A DNA stretch of 64,000 nt from Fasciolopsis buskii (Eukaryota > Platyhelminthes > Trematoda > Plagiorchiida > Fasciolidae), in NCBI GenBank assembly GCA_008360955.1, contig LUCM01005771.1, positions 5,746-69,745 of the forward strand. Direction: 5' to 3'. Within the stretch, counting starts at the first letter, position 1; each line of letters starts with the position of its first letter. The position numbers and the translations under genes are program-made. The notes under the pieces are model-generated. The model was given only the letters and a program-made list of their open reading frames with translations. It had not been told where the DNA came from and ran no database searches. Positions 1 to 10,788 of the stretch are shown piece by piece.

Positions 1-39
1 GGTAGTAAGCCCTGCGACAGCAGAACCGTCTGCCACCTG

Positions 40-777
40 GAAATACGTTTGGCAAGTCCCTTCCTTTCACAATTGCTAGAAACTGCATCTTTAGTCAGGC
101 ATTTGATACCGGGAGTGTATGTCGTTCCCACAGAAATAATGTTTGGTTTTTACTGCCGCCGACGTTGTTTCCGCAGGTGCGCTAGTGTCTTTGATACAAT
201 CGGTAAAATGTCAGTTCATTTGGAACTGCTTGCGTCCAAAACTGTGTACGAGGTCGGCGATGCATTTGAGGCTTGAGACTGTAATGGAACTGGTTTAGGA
301 AAACGGGCTACTTCTGTAGTATTTAGTAGGCCTAACGATCTGTTGTCCACGTTGTCCACGATGCGCTTTCGTGCGCCGTTAAGTTGCATAATGGTATCCC
401 GAATAGCATTACTTTCGTTTTTATCAGCCGTCACGGCCCGAAAATCAATTCTTGGGTGATTCCAAATTTTGAAAAAAACTGATAAACGTTTTGACCGGTT
501 TCTTGTCCGCACGTGGCGAGTAAATTGCGATCAAACACTTCAGTTGGTAGTTTAACGAACTTTTTTTCGGTGTTTCCTTGTCCGAAGAGAAGTTTGCCGC
601 GTAATCGTACGTCACCGATGAAACGTAATTGTAGAGGAAATCCTGTTTTTCCAACTCGTTTGTCTCGACGTTAAGAAGAAACTTATCAAATGCACAAAGC
701 CAGTAGCGCCATATTTTCGAGGATGTAGCTGAATTCAGACGCTCGTCCAATCTTTCGGATCCATGATATTGTCCCAA
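40..777 (-). pseudogene. Decayed gag of a CsRn1-like Ty3/gypsy LTR retrotransposon
   Basis: Gag is the capsid/nucleocapsid polyprotein of LTR retrotransposons. Read on the minus strand, 777-445 has the capsid N-terminal pattern with WRYWLCAFDKFL, then DFLYNYVSSVTYDY. A frame change leads to 437-330, with AVTADK, an IRD motif and a run resembling the usual IRQRLLEN stretch. At about 141-45 come two degenerate zinc knuckles: the first keeps FCGN, H and a spaced C-to-M change, the second keeps NC, a K/G pair and a lost final Cys. Tandem knuckles and the WRYWL block are what I associate with fluke CsRn1/Kabuki-type gag. At least one frameshift and several stops break it, so it is dead. Pol would lie to the left, outside the window; no LTR is recognised. 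Assignment to gag is fairly secure, the clade less so. Confidence 0.6.
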
Positions 778-1219
778 TTTGAGAATCGTTGTATATTAAC
801 TACGTTGTCACATACCCTATTCAGGAGGTGTTTGACAGTTAAAAGACAGATTCCAATAGTTTAAACTTTACTGAATGTAAAATGAAACATTTGGAGCTGA
901 AAAACGATAAAAAGGATTGGGAAAATTTCAGGTAAGCAGATACAAGTTGAACCTGAGCATTACAATGTGATTGATACATAAGGCACTGAGTCGCAAACTG
1001 GTTTGATTCCCACCTTTACATCGTTCACTAGACATTAGACAATCAGCAGAAACTAACGCCAGCAGTTAACAACAATTAACTTACTCCTGTGATATTCACA
1101 TGAGGATCTGTTATCTCCCACAAATCTACACAATCACGGATTCATACCAGCTTAGTAAAAATCTACTCGTTTTCCCAGACCGACCTCAGTTGTTTCGTCA
1201 ACTGATGATTAAACTTCGC
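778..1219. other. Unannotated stretch
   Basis: No coding signal seen. A B-box-like GGTTTGATTCCC around 1000 could be part of a worn SINE, but no convincing A box accompanies it. It may include the untranslated leader or 5' LTR of the gag-bearing element, which would lie upstream on the minus strand. Confidence 0.4.
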
Positions 1220-1650
1220 CTTTACCCTAGAAAAGTGGCAGGAACAGTCTATCGGATCCAGCATCCTTAGGTCTTTCGACAAATCCCATCTCTCTGATGA
1301 CTCCCACTACTGTTGGAAGACCTGGTATCCAGCTGCATTGCTAGCGTAAATGGAAAGTGCATTATGACAATGGGCCAACTAAGGTGATCTGTCCGGCGGT
1401 CAGGCGAACGTTCATCCTCCCTCCGAGGGTAAATCAGTGAACCTTCAGTTTCCTTGATCGTCTCACTTACACCCGTTTTTCGCTGATTAGTACTTCTAAT
1501 CACCCGGTGAAGTTTGCGATTACTGCCGATGGATGCGGCGATTCCCATTTCCCTACATATCCTTATCCACTGCTGATCGTGGTCTTTTCTCACCCAACTG
1601 GTCAGCTGACGCCCTTATGGTTTTCTATTACATACTTCACGCTCGTGGAT
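1220..1650 (-). pseudogene. RTE-like non-LTR retrotransposon fragment (linker to RT start)
   Basis: The minus-strand reading from about 1600 to 1240 matches the linker between endonuclease and reverse transcriptase of RTE-type elements: a basic start with WIRICREMG, then RKLHRVIRS, TGVSET and a Glu-rich turn. This is the same arrangement as residues 35-75 of the linker in the large copies at 3868-4170. Further down (about 1330-1230) VIREMGF followed by a KDAGSD block corresponds to the first RT motif (usually KAAGPD). A frame change separates the two parts. The sequence belongs to a different subfamily from the inverted pair and resembles the copy inside the MRPL51 intron. It is non-functional. 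Confidence 0.55.
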
Positions 1651-1689
1651 AGTTTAAACATTCGCCATTGCCGCTTCGCGGCTATTTCG

Positions 1690-1895
1690 CGGCAAGCGGG
1701 TGTCGATAACCGTTGCCGTTAAACATGAAGTGGCATGGAACCACATAAAGTCTCTTTCTCAGGTATGGTAACGAGCTAAGTGACAGGTAATTTCCATCTA
1801 GCTCAAAAATGACCAGCGGATCTAGGATTCGAACCTCTGACTTTTTTTCTCGCCTGTAGATGCTTAATCCGCTTGGCCACCATCGATGATGTTGC
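1690..1895 (-). repeat. tRNA-derived SINE
   Basis: On the minus strand near 1880 there is an A-box-like TGGCCAAGCGG, and about 33 bases on (around 1835) a perfect B-box GGTTCGAATCC. The spacing and order are those of an internal RNA polymerase III promoter from a Leu/Ser-type tRNA. The acceptor and anticodon stems do not pair well, so this is a SINE head rather than a working tRNA gene. The body continues with GACTTTATG and a CCATGCCAC segment, partly shared with the more worn copy at 16390-16545, which supports a dispersed family. The exact 3' end is not defined. Confidence 0.55.
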
Positions 1896-2219
1896 GGGTG
1901 CGCAAACATCTAACGAATTACGGAAGTCGTAACTATCCGCCGTTTCTGAGGTTCGGATGGCAGCTGCAGCTGAGTCCCAACATTTCTGTGATCTTTGGGA
2001 TTTCGTTGTAAAGACCTTCGGGTTGAATCATCATCGTTCGGCGTTAAACAGCAAGGCAGGCCTCACTGACCGCTGCCTTTTCCCCAGAGTTACATGTTTA
2101 TATAAAAAGAGTGAATATCCAAGGAGAACAGGGGATGGACCTACACAGGCGGGAAAAGGTAAGATGCTGCTGCAGCCAACACACGGAGTACAGTCTAACT
2201 GTACAAACACACGTGTTTT

Positions 2220-4170
2220 CAATCATTCCGATTCAATAGAAAATGACAACACGATCGCCACTGTTCACGGTTCACTGCCATATCCTTCAGTGTCTCCAGC
2301 CAGCAAGTCGACGAGTCTTTCGGACCCCAAACACGAAGGCGTAAGACACCTACTTTACCTAACTTCGCTGTACATTTTCTCATCCCGCGTTGCCACGTCA
2401 TCTGTTGGCCTCCGCATGGCTTCTTCCATTTCTCGGGAGGAACACAAAATAGAGCACGGTATGGTAGACGAGTGTTTGTCATACGCAACACGTGACCCAA
2501 TCAGCGTAGTCCGCTAAGTTTCATGCAATGCAACAAACTGTTCTCAGAAGTGGCACCCAATACCAGATTCCTAACATCAATATTACTCACCCGGTCACTC
2601 CATTCAATCCTAGCCATACTACGTAAACGTCGGTTTTCGAAAACCTCCAACCGACGAACATCGCCCACACGCATACTCCACGTCTCGCAACCGTACAACA
2701 GAACAGAACGCACTGCAGCACAGTATACACGACCTTTCAACTTCAGTGAAATATCAGGCCGACGCCACCAGTGCTTCAATCCAGCGTAAGATGCTCGAGC
2801 CTTCGACATACGCGTGTTTGCTTCCACTGCCGAGCTACTATCGTTCGACAAGCAGCTATTAGGGTAAGTGAAACGGTCCACAATCATTAGTTCTTCTCCA
2901 CTCAGCCTCAAGTTCGACACTACTCTCGTCCAGTCCTGTGACAGTACTTCGCACTTTGAAGGTGCGAAGCACATGCCGAACCGAGCAACCGATCTCGCCA
3001 GTCTATCTACTGCGTATTGTGCATGGACCGCAGACTCGAACGGGCATACGACGTCGTCCGCGTAATCTAGGTCGCATGGCTTCCCTCCACTTCCCAGTTC
3101 CACTTCTACATCCCGGAGACCTCCTAAAGCATCTTAAATCACCTCGTCCATGATGAAGTTGAACGAAAATGGAGAGATGGGACAGCCTTGTCGAACGCCA
3201 CCAGTTGTTTGGAATGAACGTGACAGTTTACCGTATACCTTCACGGGACCAGTGGTATGCGAGTACAATGCTCGCAACAGGCTCACGAAATTCGTTAGCA
3301 TACCCTTCCAGTGTAGAGCACTGAGTAGTGCTGGTCGATCCACGGAGTCGAAAGCACCTTTCAAGTCCAGAAAGACTACAATCATGGGATGGCGGTGCGT
3401 GTGGCGCGTTTCCAGTATCTATCGGAGAGTGAATATCTGCTCGATGCAACCTCGACCTGGCCGAAATCCGGCCTGTTGATCGCAGATATTACTCTCGCGA
3501 ATACGTGTCAAACGGCGCAGCAATATCGAAGCCAAAACCTTAGCAACTATCGGAATTAAACTAATCCCAAGATGATTCCTGCAGTCACTCCGTGTACCCT
3601 TCTTGAAGATGGGTATAATCTGTGACTCACCCACGATAGCGGGGTACGCTCCTCGATCCAAATATCACGAAGCAAGGAGGTAAGTGATTTCATCAGAGCT
3701 TCCCCACCCAATTTGAAAAGAACTGGGTGAAGGTCGTCGGAACCGGCAGCTTGTCCCCTCTTCAGAAGCCGAATATTCGACTCCACCTCCAATTCCGTTG
3801 GAGGATCAAGTGACACCTCCGAATGATTCACAGCTCCAAACGTCGGACTAGATACGCTAGGGTATGGTCAGCTAAGCTGATCCTTGAAATGCTCTGCCCA
3901 ACGGTCCAGGCTTTCCTGTCTACCATGGGTGAGCTCTCCATTTTTATAGCACACGACTTCACTAACCGAAGTTCGCCTCACACCGCTGTCGCGTAGAAGC
4001 CTAAACAGTCTTTGATTGTTATCTGAAGCGGCCGCTTCCTCCATCTCTTCGGCTACCTTAACCCACCAGTTTTCGCGATCATTCGTAAGGCGCGTCTTCA
4101 ACTGACGCTGCAACTGCCGACGCATCTTATTCACTTCCTTGCAGTTAGGCAACTGACGTTTTTGCTCCAT
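2220..4170 (-). pseudogene. Linker, reverse transcriptase and C-terminus of RTE copy 1 (broken)
   Basis: Coding continues from the endonuclease in broken frames. 4170-3868 is the basic linker (MRRQLQRQLKTR, ENWWVKVAEEM) and ends in a stop. 3831-3556 carries the first RT motif (KRGQAAGSDDLHP), then the frame shifts to 3661-3419 (IIPIFKKG, QAGFRPGRGC). Motif A, motif B and motif C (YADD) follow across a stop after IFTLR and a frameshift after FIMDEVI. 3103-2501 is the palm/thumb with RPDISLKLKGRVY and LLYGCETWSMR. 2500-2219 is the C-terminal tail typical of RTE elements. All active-site motifs can be recognised, but the chain is split into at least five pieces, so no working enzyme is expected. 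Confidence 0.8.
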
Positions 4171-4194
4171 TAGATCCAGCGACCCTTGCGAGAT

Positions 4195-5547
4195 CTAGTG
4201 TCTTTGATGAACGCCAGACCCAGGACCGCAGGCGAAATCTGCTGCCAAATGCATAGCCTGCTTAATTTGATTCCACTGATCATCTACATTGCTGCTCGTC
4301 AAAGTTCTTAGTTCGTCGGATAGTTTCTGCTCGTAGCTATTGCGAACAGCCGAATCAGACAAACGTTCGACGGCCAATCGGGTTTGTGACCTACGTTGAT
4401 GGCCATTCAGCTGCAGTAGAAATCGCATTAAAACTAATGCATGGTCCGATTCGACGCACGTGGTCCAGTATGATCTACAGTTCTGGACAGAACTGCGCCA
4501 ACGGTAGCTAACTGCGATATGGTCAATCTGACTCAAAGTACCTGTCGAGTTAGAGCGCCATGTCACAACGTGACGCGAACTGTGTCGGAAATTCGTACTA
4601 GATAGGAATAAACGATTGTCTGCACAAGAATGGAGAAGTCTTTCCCCGTTGTCTGTTCGCTGTGCAGGCAAGGCGCATCGCCCACCTAAACAGGACTCCG
4701 ATGCACTAAGTTTTCCAACACGTGCATTAAAATCACCTTCTACCATTGCAATTTCAGAGCGTTTGCTCTTCCGAACAAGAGTGACGAGGTCATAGTAAAA
4801 CTCGTCTTTTTCCATGTCAGTACTGCAGTCCGTTGGAGCGTATGCCGAGATAACAAATAAACTACGCTTAACACGACTATCCTTTCGCACGCCCACTGAT
4901 CCCTGCAGTCTCATGGCACACAAGCAACTGTTGACTGGGATCCAGTGTAGAGGGGCTGCTTCAGCCTTCTCACTCAAGACTATTCCTGCACCGTGTTGAC
5001 CCACAGCGTAAGCTGCTTCATCTCCTGAGGTGCGAAGAAAATATGTTGACGAGACGTTTGACGCAGTTAGTTGAATTACTCTACTCGAATCCTGAATTCG
5101 TGTTTCACTCACGCAGCAGACATCAATCGAAAGTGAATCCACTGTCAGAGCCACATACGCCTGTTGGCCAGCCTGCATTAAAGTGCGCACATTGAACGAA
5201 CCGGGATTCAGAGGCTGGCGTGGCTTGAGAAAATGTGAGCTAGCAGACTGAAAACCACCTACTACACTACTTGACAATAAACCGTTGCGAGTATCGTGCG
5301 TGTTATCAATGGGGATACTATGGGTAGGCAGTAGGGGCAAACAGATTGGGTTGGAGACAGAAGAGACAGGTTGAGTAAAAGAGAGGGAACTTTGAGCAGT
5401 AGCATACCTGTCACCACCCACCCCGCTTGATGCAACGGGCGGCGCGGTCCTGACTACCCTGCGCAACGACCGATGCAGTATGGAATTATTTGTAGGCGTG
5501 TTACTCATGCGGATTGATGGGCGGGTACTGCTAGGGAGTTCAACCAC
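4195..5547 (-). pseudogene. APE-type endonuclease ORF of RTE copy 1
   Basis: A 450-residue open frame. Residues 1-115 are a Ser/Thr/Pro-rich leader of unclear role, and the actual protein start is unknown. Residues 117-375 show the whole apurinic/apyrimidinic-like endonuclease set: FNVRTL (N119), SETRI (E148), SAYAPTD (Y236), GDFNARVG (D272, N274), QIDHIAVS (D342) and SDHALV (D368, H369). In this family the enzyme nicks target DNA to prime reverse transcription. All catalytic residues I can place are intact. The frame ends at a TAG after GVHQRH, yet the next ORF (from 4170) is in the same frame eight codons on, so the stop interrupts an originally continuous polyprotein. The identical stop is present in copy 2. 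Confidence 0.8.
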
Positions 5548-5870
5548 TAAGCAGAAGAACGATTAGGGTTCTCAACCAAAGCCTTTGGTTCTGACAAGAA
5601 CCTGACCGCAATGCAGCGGAGCATGGCTGAGTGGGATCCCATCTACTTGGATCAATTATTCTTCCACTCGTTTTTCCGACTGAGCTGCTAACTCAGATCA
5701 ATCCCGACTTAGAGGACCAGGAGACTACTTCGTTAGGCCTCTACCCATTGACCGTTCACGCATGATTGGATCTTCGGCTTGAGATAAACCAACTTGTATG
5801 GCTCGTTGGATCATGAATCCATGCATGCCGTCGCACCACCTCAAGGTGTTGTCTCGTTTAGACAGTCCGA

Positions 5871-6629
5871 TAGGAACTTCTGTCGGTGATAATGGTCTAG
5901 AACCAGCTATGCAGTGCTGGTAGTTTTTGTGTTTGTGCGGCCACAGACTAGACGTAAACAAGAGCGAACTTGGACCAAAGCATGGTCTGAGTCCACAGGT
6001 GTGGATCGGAATGGTCGACAGTCCTTGATTGATGCACACCACCGATAACAAATGGGAATGTGCTCAAACTAGGTTTAAGATCGTGAAGGAAAAGAAGAGC
6101 ATCAAGTGACTCGTTGTCACTTTTTTAACAGGACAGCGCGCCAGAAACAGCCTGTGGTCTGAACTAACCTGGACTGCTCGGCCACCGTTGTCAGTGTGAT
6201 CGTCGGGCGGCGAATGGGACTTCTGTCTTCCGTTCTGTCTCTAATAAGTAGCTCATTTGTGCGATAAAATCATGTAGACGACCACAGCGTTTGTTGAATG
6301 CCTTCTTCGGAGTAGTCGGAGCGGATCCCAGGAGGGTTGTTCCATTTGGTTTGTGTAGATATTGTAGACAGCTGAGTGGAATGAACATTTAGGCTAAAGC
6401 TATGCGTCAAAGTTACCTTCTCTTTCACTAATGCTATCGTCAACCAGATCTACCGTTCTGCAATCATTTACAGGATCTTGCTCGGTCCCCTTGTTGGAAG
6501 AGTGAATAGAAAGTGTGCTGGACACATTTGTGATCGATAAGCAGCGGATGCCCTCACTCTAATCGAATTTTTTAACTTAGGACTCCAACCCGCAAAATAG
6601 CGGCCATTAACCCAGCGCGGGAACTGTGA
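5871..6629. other. Unannotated stretch in the inverted-repeat spacer
   Basis: Lies upstream of copy 1. It may include more 5' untranslated sequence of the element (no coding motif seen), then unrelated sequence. No gene, tRNA or promoter element can be supported. Confidence 0.4.
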
Positions 6630-7040
6630 GTAGTATCATACTGGTCATTATCTCTTGAACTCGGAACAGTAGGGTGCGCTAAGGGCGATCGATACAGTGT
6701 GGAAATATTTTTGTTTAGGTTATTCCTAAAGGATTTTGCACAGTTACTGTTAGGCGGTTCAGCCGCTGAGCGATCAAAGTTCTCAACCAAAACTCTTGTT
6801 TCTAACAGGAACCTGTCCGCAAGGCATTGGAGATGGTTGAATGTTAGCCCGGCTACCCGGGTCAGTTATTTTTATACTGTCTTTCCCATTAATCTGCCAG
6901 CTCAAATCGTCCACCTGGAGGAATAGAAGGCCTCTTGTTATGGGTCTTCCGGGCATGGTTAAACTTTCGGCTTAAGATCTGCTCCTTCGGTCACTTAAGC
7001 GCGCAGGCCGTCACACCACGTCAGGTTGCATTCTCACTAT
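6630..7040 (-). mobile_element. Degenerate 5' fragment of the same RTE family
   Basis: The stretch matches, with many substitutions, the 5' part of copy 1 (about 5430-5870) in the same minus orientation. Shared blocks include GTTCTCAACCAAA near 6780, AACAGGAACCTGTCCGCAA near 6810, and GTCACACCACGTCAGG near 7012. It lies between the two inverted copies and is clearly older than their near-identical core. No coding frame survives. Confidence 0.6.
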
Positions 7041-7959
7041 GATGGTGCGCTCTCATTAAGATCTATCAATAGTGTATATTTAACATCACACTCGGTATTT
7101 GAAGCCGGGCTTTCTGTTTGGAAATTATGTTTTCACTGCGTAGGGTTGATCAAAAGACCTGAGGTTTGCGTGTGAAAGATACAACCTGAATTGCAGTCGG
7201 GGAAGCTTTTCTCTGCTTTGATGAACTTGTATTATTTCGATATATCTGATCCGTTCTCTAGGTTCAAGATAGTGAAGTGTCAACATGAGTACGGTTTACC
7301 CGGAGATGTCAGTTATTTGATGACGAATAGATCAATCTTTTTCTTGTTTGTTTTGTTCACGATATCGATATGAATTGACAGAGTACGGCAATTTCATCTA
7401 ATGGCTTGTCTAAGAGATAGTAACTTCCCTATAGTATTCAGGATGCTAACCTGCGAAAAACGACCAACTTCACATCTGTTCTTTCTCGTTTTCTGTAGCA
7501 GTTGTAGATTTATAATTCCTGCGCATCACAAGAAACCTAATTGATTTTTCTTATCCTTCAGCATACCTAAATCCATGTCGTCTTTCAATCAGCACGAAAC
7601 GAATCGAGGACCAGACAGTGTGATTGATTTGTACCTTAACTCACTCTATCTTCTAAAGGAAGAGGTTGGAGTAGGTTTCTAATCGTCGTTGTCTTCTACC
7701 GTCACTTCCAGAATCTTCTTCAAACATATCATGGAACAATTCTTCAGAAGATGGACTGTGACCTCGGGAAGTAAGTTGTAACAGAAGAGAGTTGAATCGT
7801 CGCTACTGTCAGATTAATTTGGATCTGAGCAGTTGGCATATACCAATTGTTTGGACTGTATTAAGTGCTTTGAAACATCGACAATTATTCCATATTCTAT
7901 GCTCAACGGCCATGTTTCTCAGCCGCATAGCTTGACCAATCTTATTGTTGCCGCGCAAA
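7041..7959. other. Unannotated stretch in the inverted-repeat spacer
   Basis: No recognisable coding, RNA or repeat signal. Part of the about 2.3-kb spacer between the two inverted retrotransposon arms. Confidence 0.4.
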
Positions 7960-8357
7960 TTCGACTACATGTTTGGAATGACCAAACTCCTATGGAGCCT
8001 TCTGTGTACGCGAACATCTCATCCGGATTGCCACAACCCCCGACACAACGAGGATTTACCTTGACGTGGTGTGACGACATGCGTGTATCCATGACCCACC
8101 GAGCTATACAAGTTGGTTTATCTCAAGCCGAAGATCCAATCATGCGTGAACGGTCAATGGGTAGAGGCCTAACGAAGTAGTCTCCTGGTCCTCTAAGTCG
8201 GGATTGATCTGAGTTAGCAGCTCAGTCGGAAAAACGAGTGGAAGAATAATTGATCCAAGTAGATGGGATCCCACTCAGCCATGCTCCGCTGCATTGCGGT
8301 CAGGTTCTTGTCAGGACCAAAGGCTTTGGTTGAGAACCCTAATCGTTCTTCTGCTTA

Positions 8358-9710
8358 GTGGTTGAACTCCCTAGCAGTACCCGCCCATCAATCCGCATGA
8401 GTAACACGCCTACAAATAATTCCATACTGCATCGGTCGTTGCGCAGGGTAGTCAGGACCGCGCCGCCCGTTGCATCAAGCGGGGTGGGTGGTGACAGGTA
8501 TGCTACTGCTCAAAGTTCCCTCTCTTTTACTCAACCTGTCTCTTCTGTCTCCAACCCAATCTGTTTGCCCCTACTGCCTACCCATAGTATCCCCATTGAT
8601 AACACGCACGATACTCGCAACGGTTTATTGTCAAGTAGTGTAGTAGGTGGTTTTCAGTCTGCTAGCTCACATTTTCTCAAGCCACGCCAGCCTCTGAATC
8701 CCGGTTCGTTCAATGTGCGCACTTTAATGCAGGCTGGCCAACAGGCGTATGTGGCTCTGACAGTGGATTCACTTTCGATTGATGTCTGCTGCGTGAGTGA
8801 AACACGAATTCAGGATTCGAGTAGAGTAATTCAACTAACTGCGTCAAACGTCTCGTCAACATATTTTCTTCGCACCTCAGGAGATGAAGCAGCTTACGCT
8901 GTGGGTCAACACGGTGCAGGAATAGTCTTGAGTGAGAAGGCTGAAGCAGCCCCTCTACACTGGATCCCAGTCAACAGTTGCTTGTGTGCCATGAGACTGC
9001 AGGGATCAGTGGGCGTGCGAAAGGATAGTCGTGTTAAGCGTAGTTTATTTGTTATCTCGGCATACGCTCCAACGGACTGCAGTACTGACATGGAAAAAGA
9101 CGAGTTTTACTATGACCTCGTCACTCTTGTTCGGAAGAGCAAACGCTCTGAAATTGCAATGGTAGAAGGTGATTTTAATGCACGTGTTGGAAAACTTAGT
9201 GCATCGGAGTCCTGTTTAGGTGGGCGATGCGCCTTGCCTGCACAGCGAACAGACAACGGGGAAAGACTTCTCCATTCTTGTGCAGACAATCGTTTATTCC
9301 TATCTAGTACGAATTTCCGACACAGTTCGCGTCACGTTGTGACATGGCGCTCTAACTCGACAGGTACTTTGAGTCAGATTGACCATATCGCAGTTAGCTA
9401 CCGTTGGCGCAGTTCTGTCCAGAACTGTAGATCATACTGGACCACGTGCGTCGAATCGGACCATGCATTAGTTTTAATGCGATTTCTACTGCAGCTGAAT
9501 GGCCATCAACGTAGGTCACAAACCCGATTGGCCGTCGAACGTTTGTCTGATTCGGCTGTTCGCAATAGCTACGAGCAGAAACTATCCGACGAACTAAGAA
9601 CTTTGACGAGCAGCAATGTAGATGATCAGTGGAATCAAATTAAGCAGGCTATGCATTTGGCAGCAGATTTCGCCTGCGGTCCTGGGTCTGGCGTTCATCA
9701 AAGACACTAG
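8358..9710 (+). pseudogene. APE-type endonuclease ORF of RTE copy 2
   Basis: This 450-residue frame has the same translation as the endonuclease frame of copy 1 at every residue. It carries the full endonuclease set (N119, E148, Y236, D272/N274, D342, D368/H369) behind a low-complexity leader, and the same TAG stop after GVHQRH that separates it from the in-frame linker starting at 9735. Identity including the disabling stop shows that the two frames were homogenised or duplicated after the element died. The family's role is target-site nicking in retrotransposition; no independent function is inferred here. Confidence 0.8.
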
Positions 9711-9734
9711 ATCTCGCAAGGGTCGCTGGATCTA

Positions 9735-10788
9735 ATGGAGCAAAAACGTCAGTTGCCTAACTGCAAGGAAGTGAATAAGATGCGTCGGCAGTTGCAGCGT
9801 CAGTTGAAGACGCGCCTTACGAATGATCGCGAAAACTGGTGGGTTAAGGTAGCCGAAGAGATGGAGGAAGCGGCCGCTTCAGATAACAATCAAAGACTGT
9901 TTAGGCTTCTACGCGACAGCGGTGTGAGGCGAACTTCGGTTAGTGAAGTCGTGTGCTATAAAAATGGAGAGCTCACCCATGGTAGACAGGAAAGCCTGGA
10001 CCGTTGGGCAGAGCATTTCAAGGATCAGCTTAGCTGACCATACCCTAGCGTATCTAGTCCGACGTTTGGAGCTGTGAATCATTCGGAGGTGTCACTTGAT
10101 CCTCCAACGGAATTGGAGGTGGAGTCGAATATTCGGCTTCTGAAGAGGGGACAAGCTGCCGGTTCCGACGACCTTCACCCAGTTCTTTTCAAATTGGGTG
10201 GGGAAGCTCTGATGAAATCACTTACCTCCTTGCTTCGTGATATTTGGATCGAGGAGCGTACCCCGCTATCGTGGGTGAGTCACAGATTATACCCATCTTC
10301 AAGAAGGGTACACGGAGTGACTGCAGGAATCATCTTGGGATTAGTTTAATTCCGATAGTTGCTAAGGTTTTGGCTTCGATATTGCTGCGCCGTTTGACAC
10401 GTATTCGCGAGAGTAATATCTGCGATCAACAGGCCGGATTTCGGCCAGGTCGAGGTTGCATCGAGCAGATATTCACTCTCCGATAGATACTGGAAACGCG
10501 CCACACGCACCGCCATCCCATGATTGTAGTCTTTCTGGACTTGAAAGGTGCTTTCGACTCCGTGGATCGACCAGCACTACTCAGTGCTCTACACTGGAAG
10601 GGTATGCCAACGAAGTTCATGAGATGAGAAAATGTGCAGCGAACTTAGGTAAAGTAGGTGTCTCACGTCTTCGTGGTTGGGGTCTGAGAGACTCATCAAC
10701 TAGCGGGCTGGATACACAGAAGGATATAGCAGTGAACCGTGAACAGTGGCGATCGTGTTGTCATTTTCTATTGAATCAGAATGATTGA
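9735..10788 (+). pseudogene. Linker, partial RT and C-terminus of RTE copy 2 (deleted RT core)
   Basis: 9735-10037 is the linker, identical in translation to copy 1 and ending in the same TGA. 10074-10349 and the shifted frame 10244-10486 hold the early RT motifs (QAAGSDDLHP, IIPIFKKG, FRPGRGC). Motif A follows the same IFTLR stop. At about 10604 the sequence starts to differ from copy 1, and at about 10622 it jumps to the C-terminal tail (MRKCAANLGKVGVSRLRG, then a WRSCCHFLL end). The palm with motifs B and C (YADD) and the whole thumb are missing, so this copy could not encode a polymerase even without the stops. Confidence 0.8.

Larger units (their letters stand above)
2030..5870 (-). mobile_element. 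RTE-like non-LTR retrotransposon, copy 1 (near full length, inactive)
   Basis: Minus-strand element encoding an APE-type endonuclease (5547-4195), a linker (4170-3868), the RT fingers/palm start (3831-3419), RT motif A FLDLKGAFDSVDR near 3373-3335, motif B GGVRQGCPISPF near 3202-3167, motif C YADD near 3064-3053, and an RTE-type thumb/C-terminus (about 2950-2220) with LLYGCETW and WLGHVLRM-like blocks. There is no RNase H domain, as expected for RTE. The frame is broken by in-frame stops after the endonuclease, the linker and the IFTLR block, and by frameshifts in the RT. The tail region runs to about 2030. From 3301 to about 5798 it is nearly identical, inverted, to copy 2; outside that it differs at roughly one base in five. 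Confidence 0.85.

Noticed and set aside
980..1020. B-box-like GGTTTGATTCCC as a tRNA gene
   Set aside because: No acceptor stem or convincing A box; at most a worn SINE trace.
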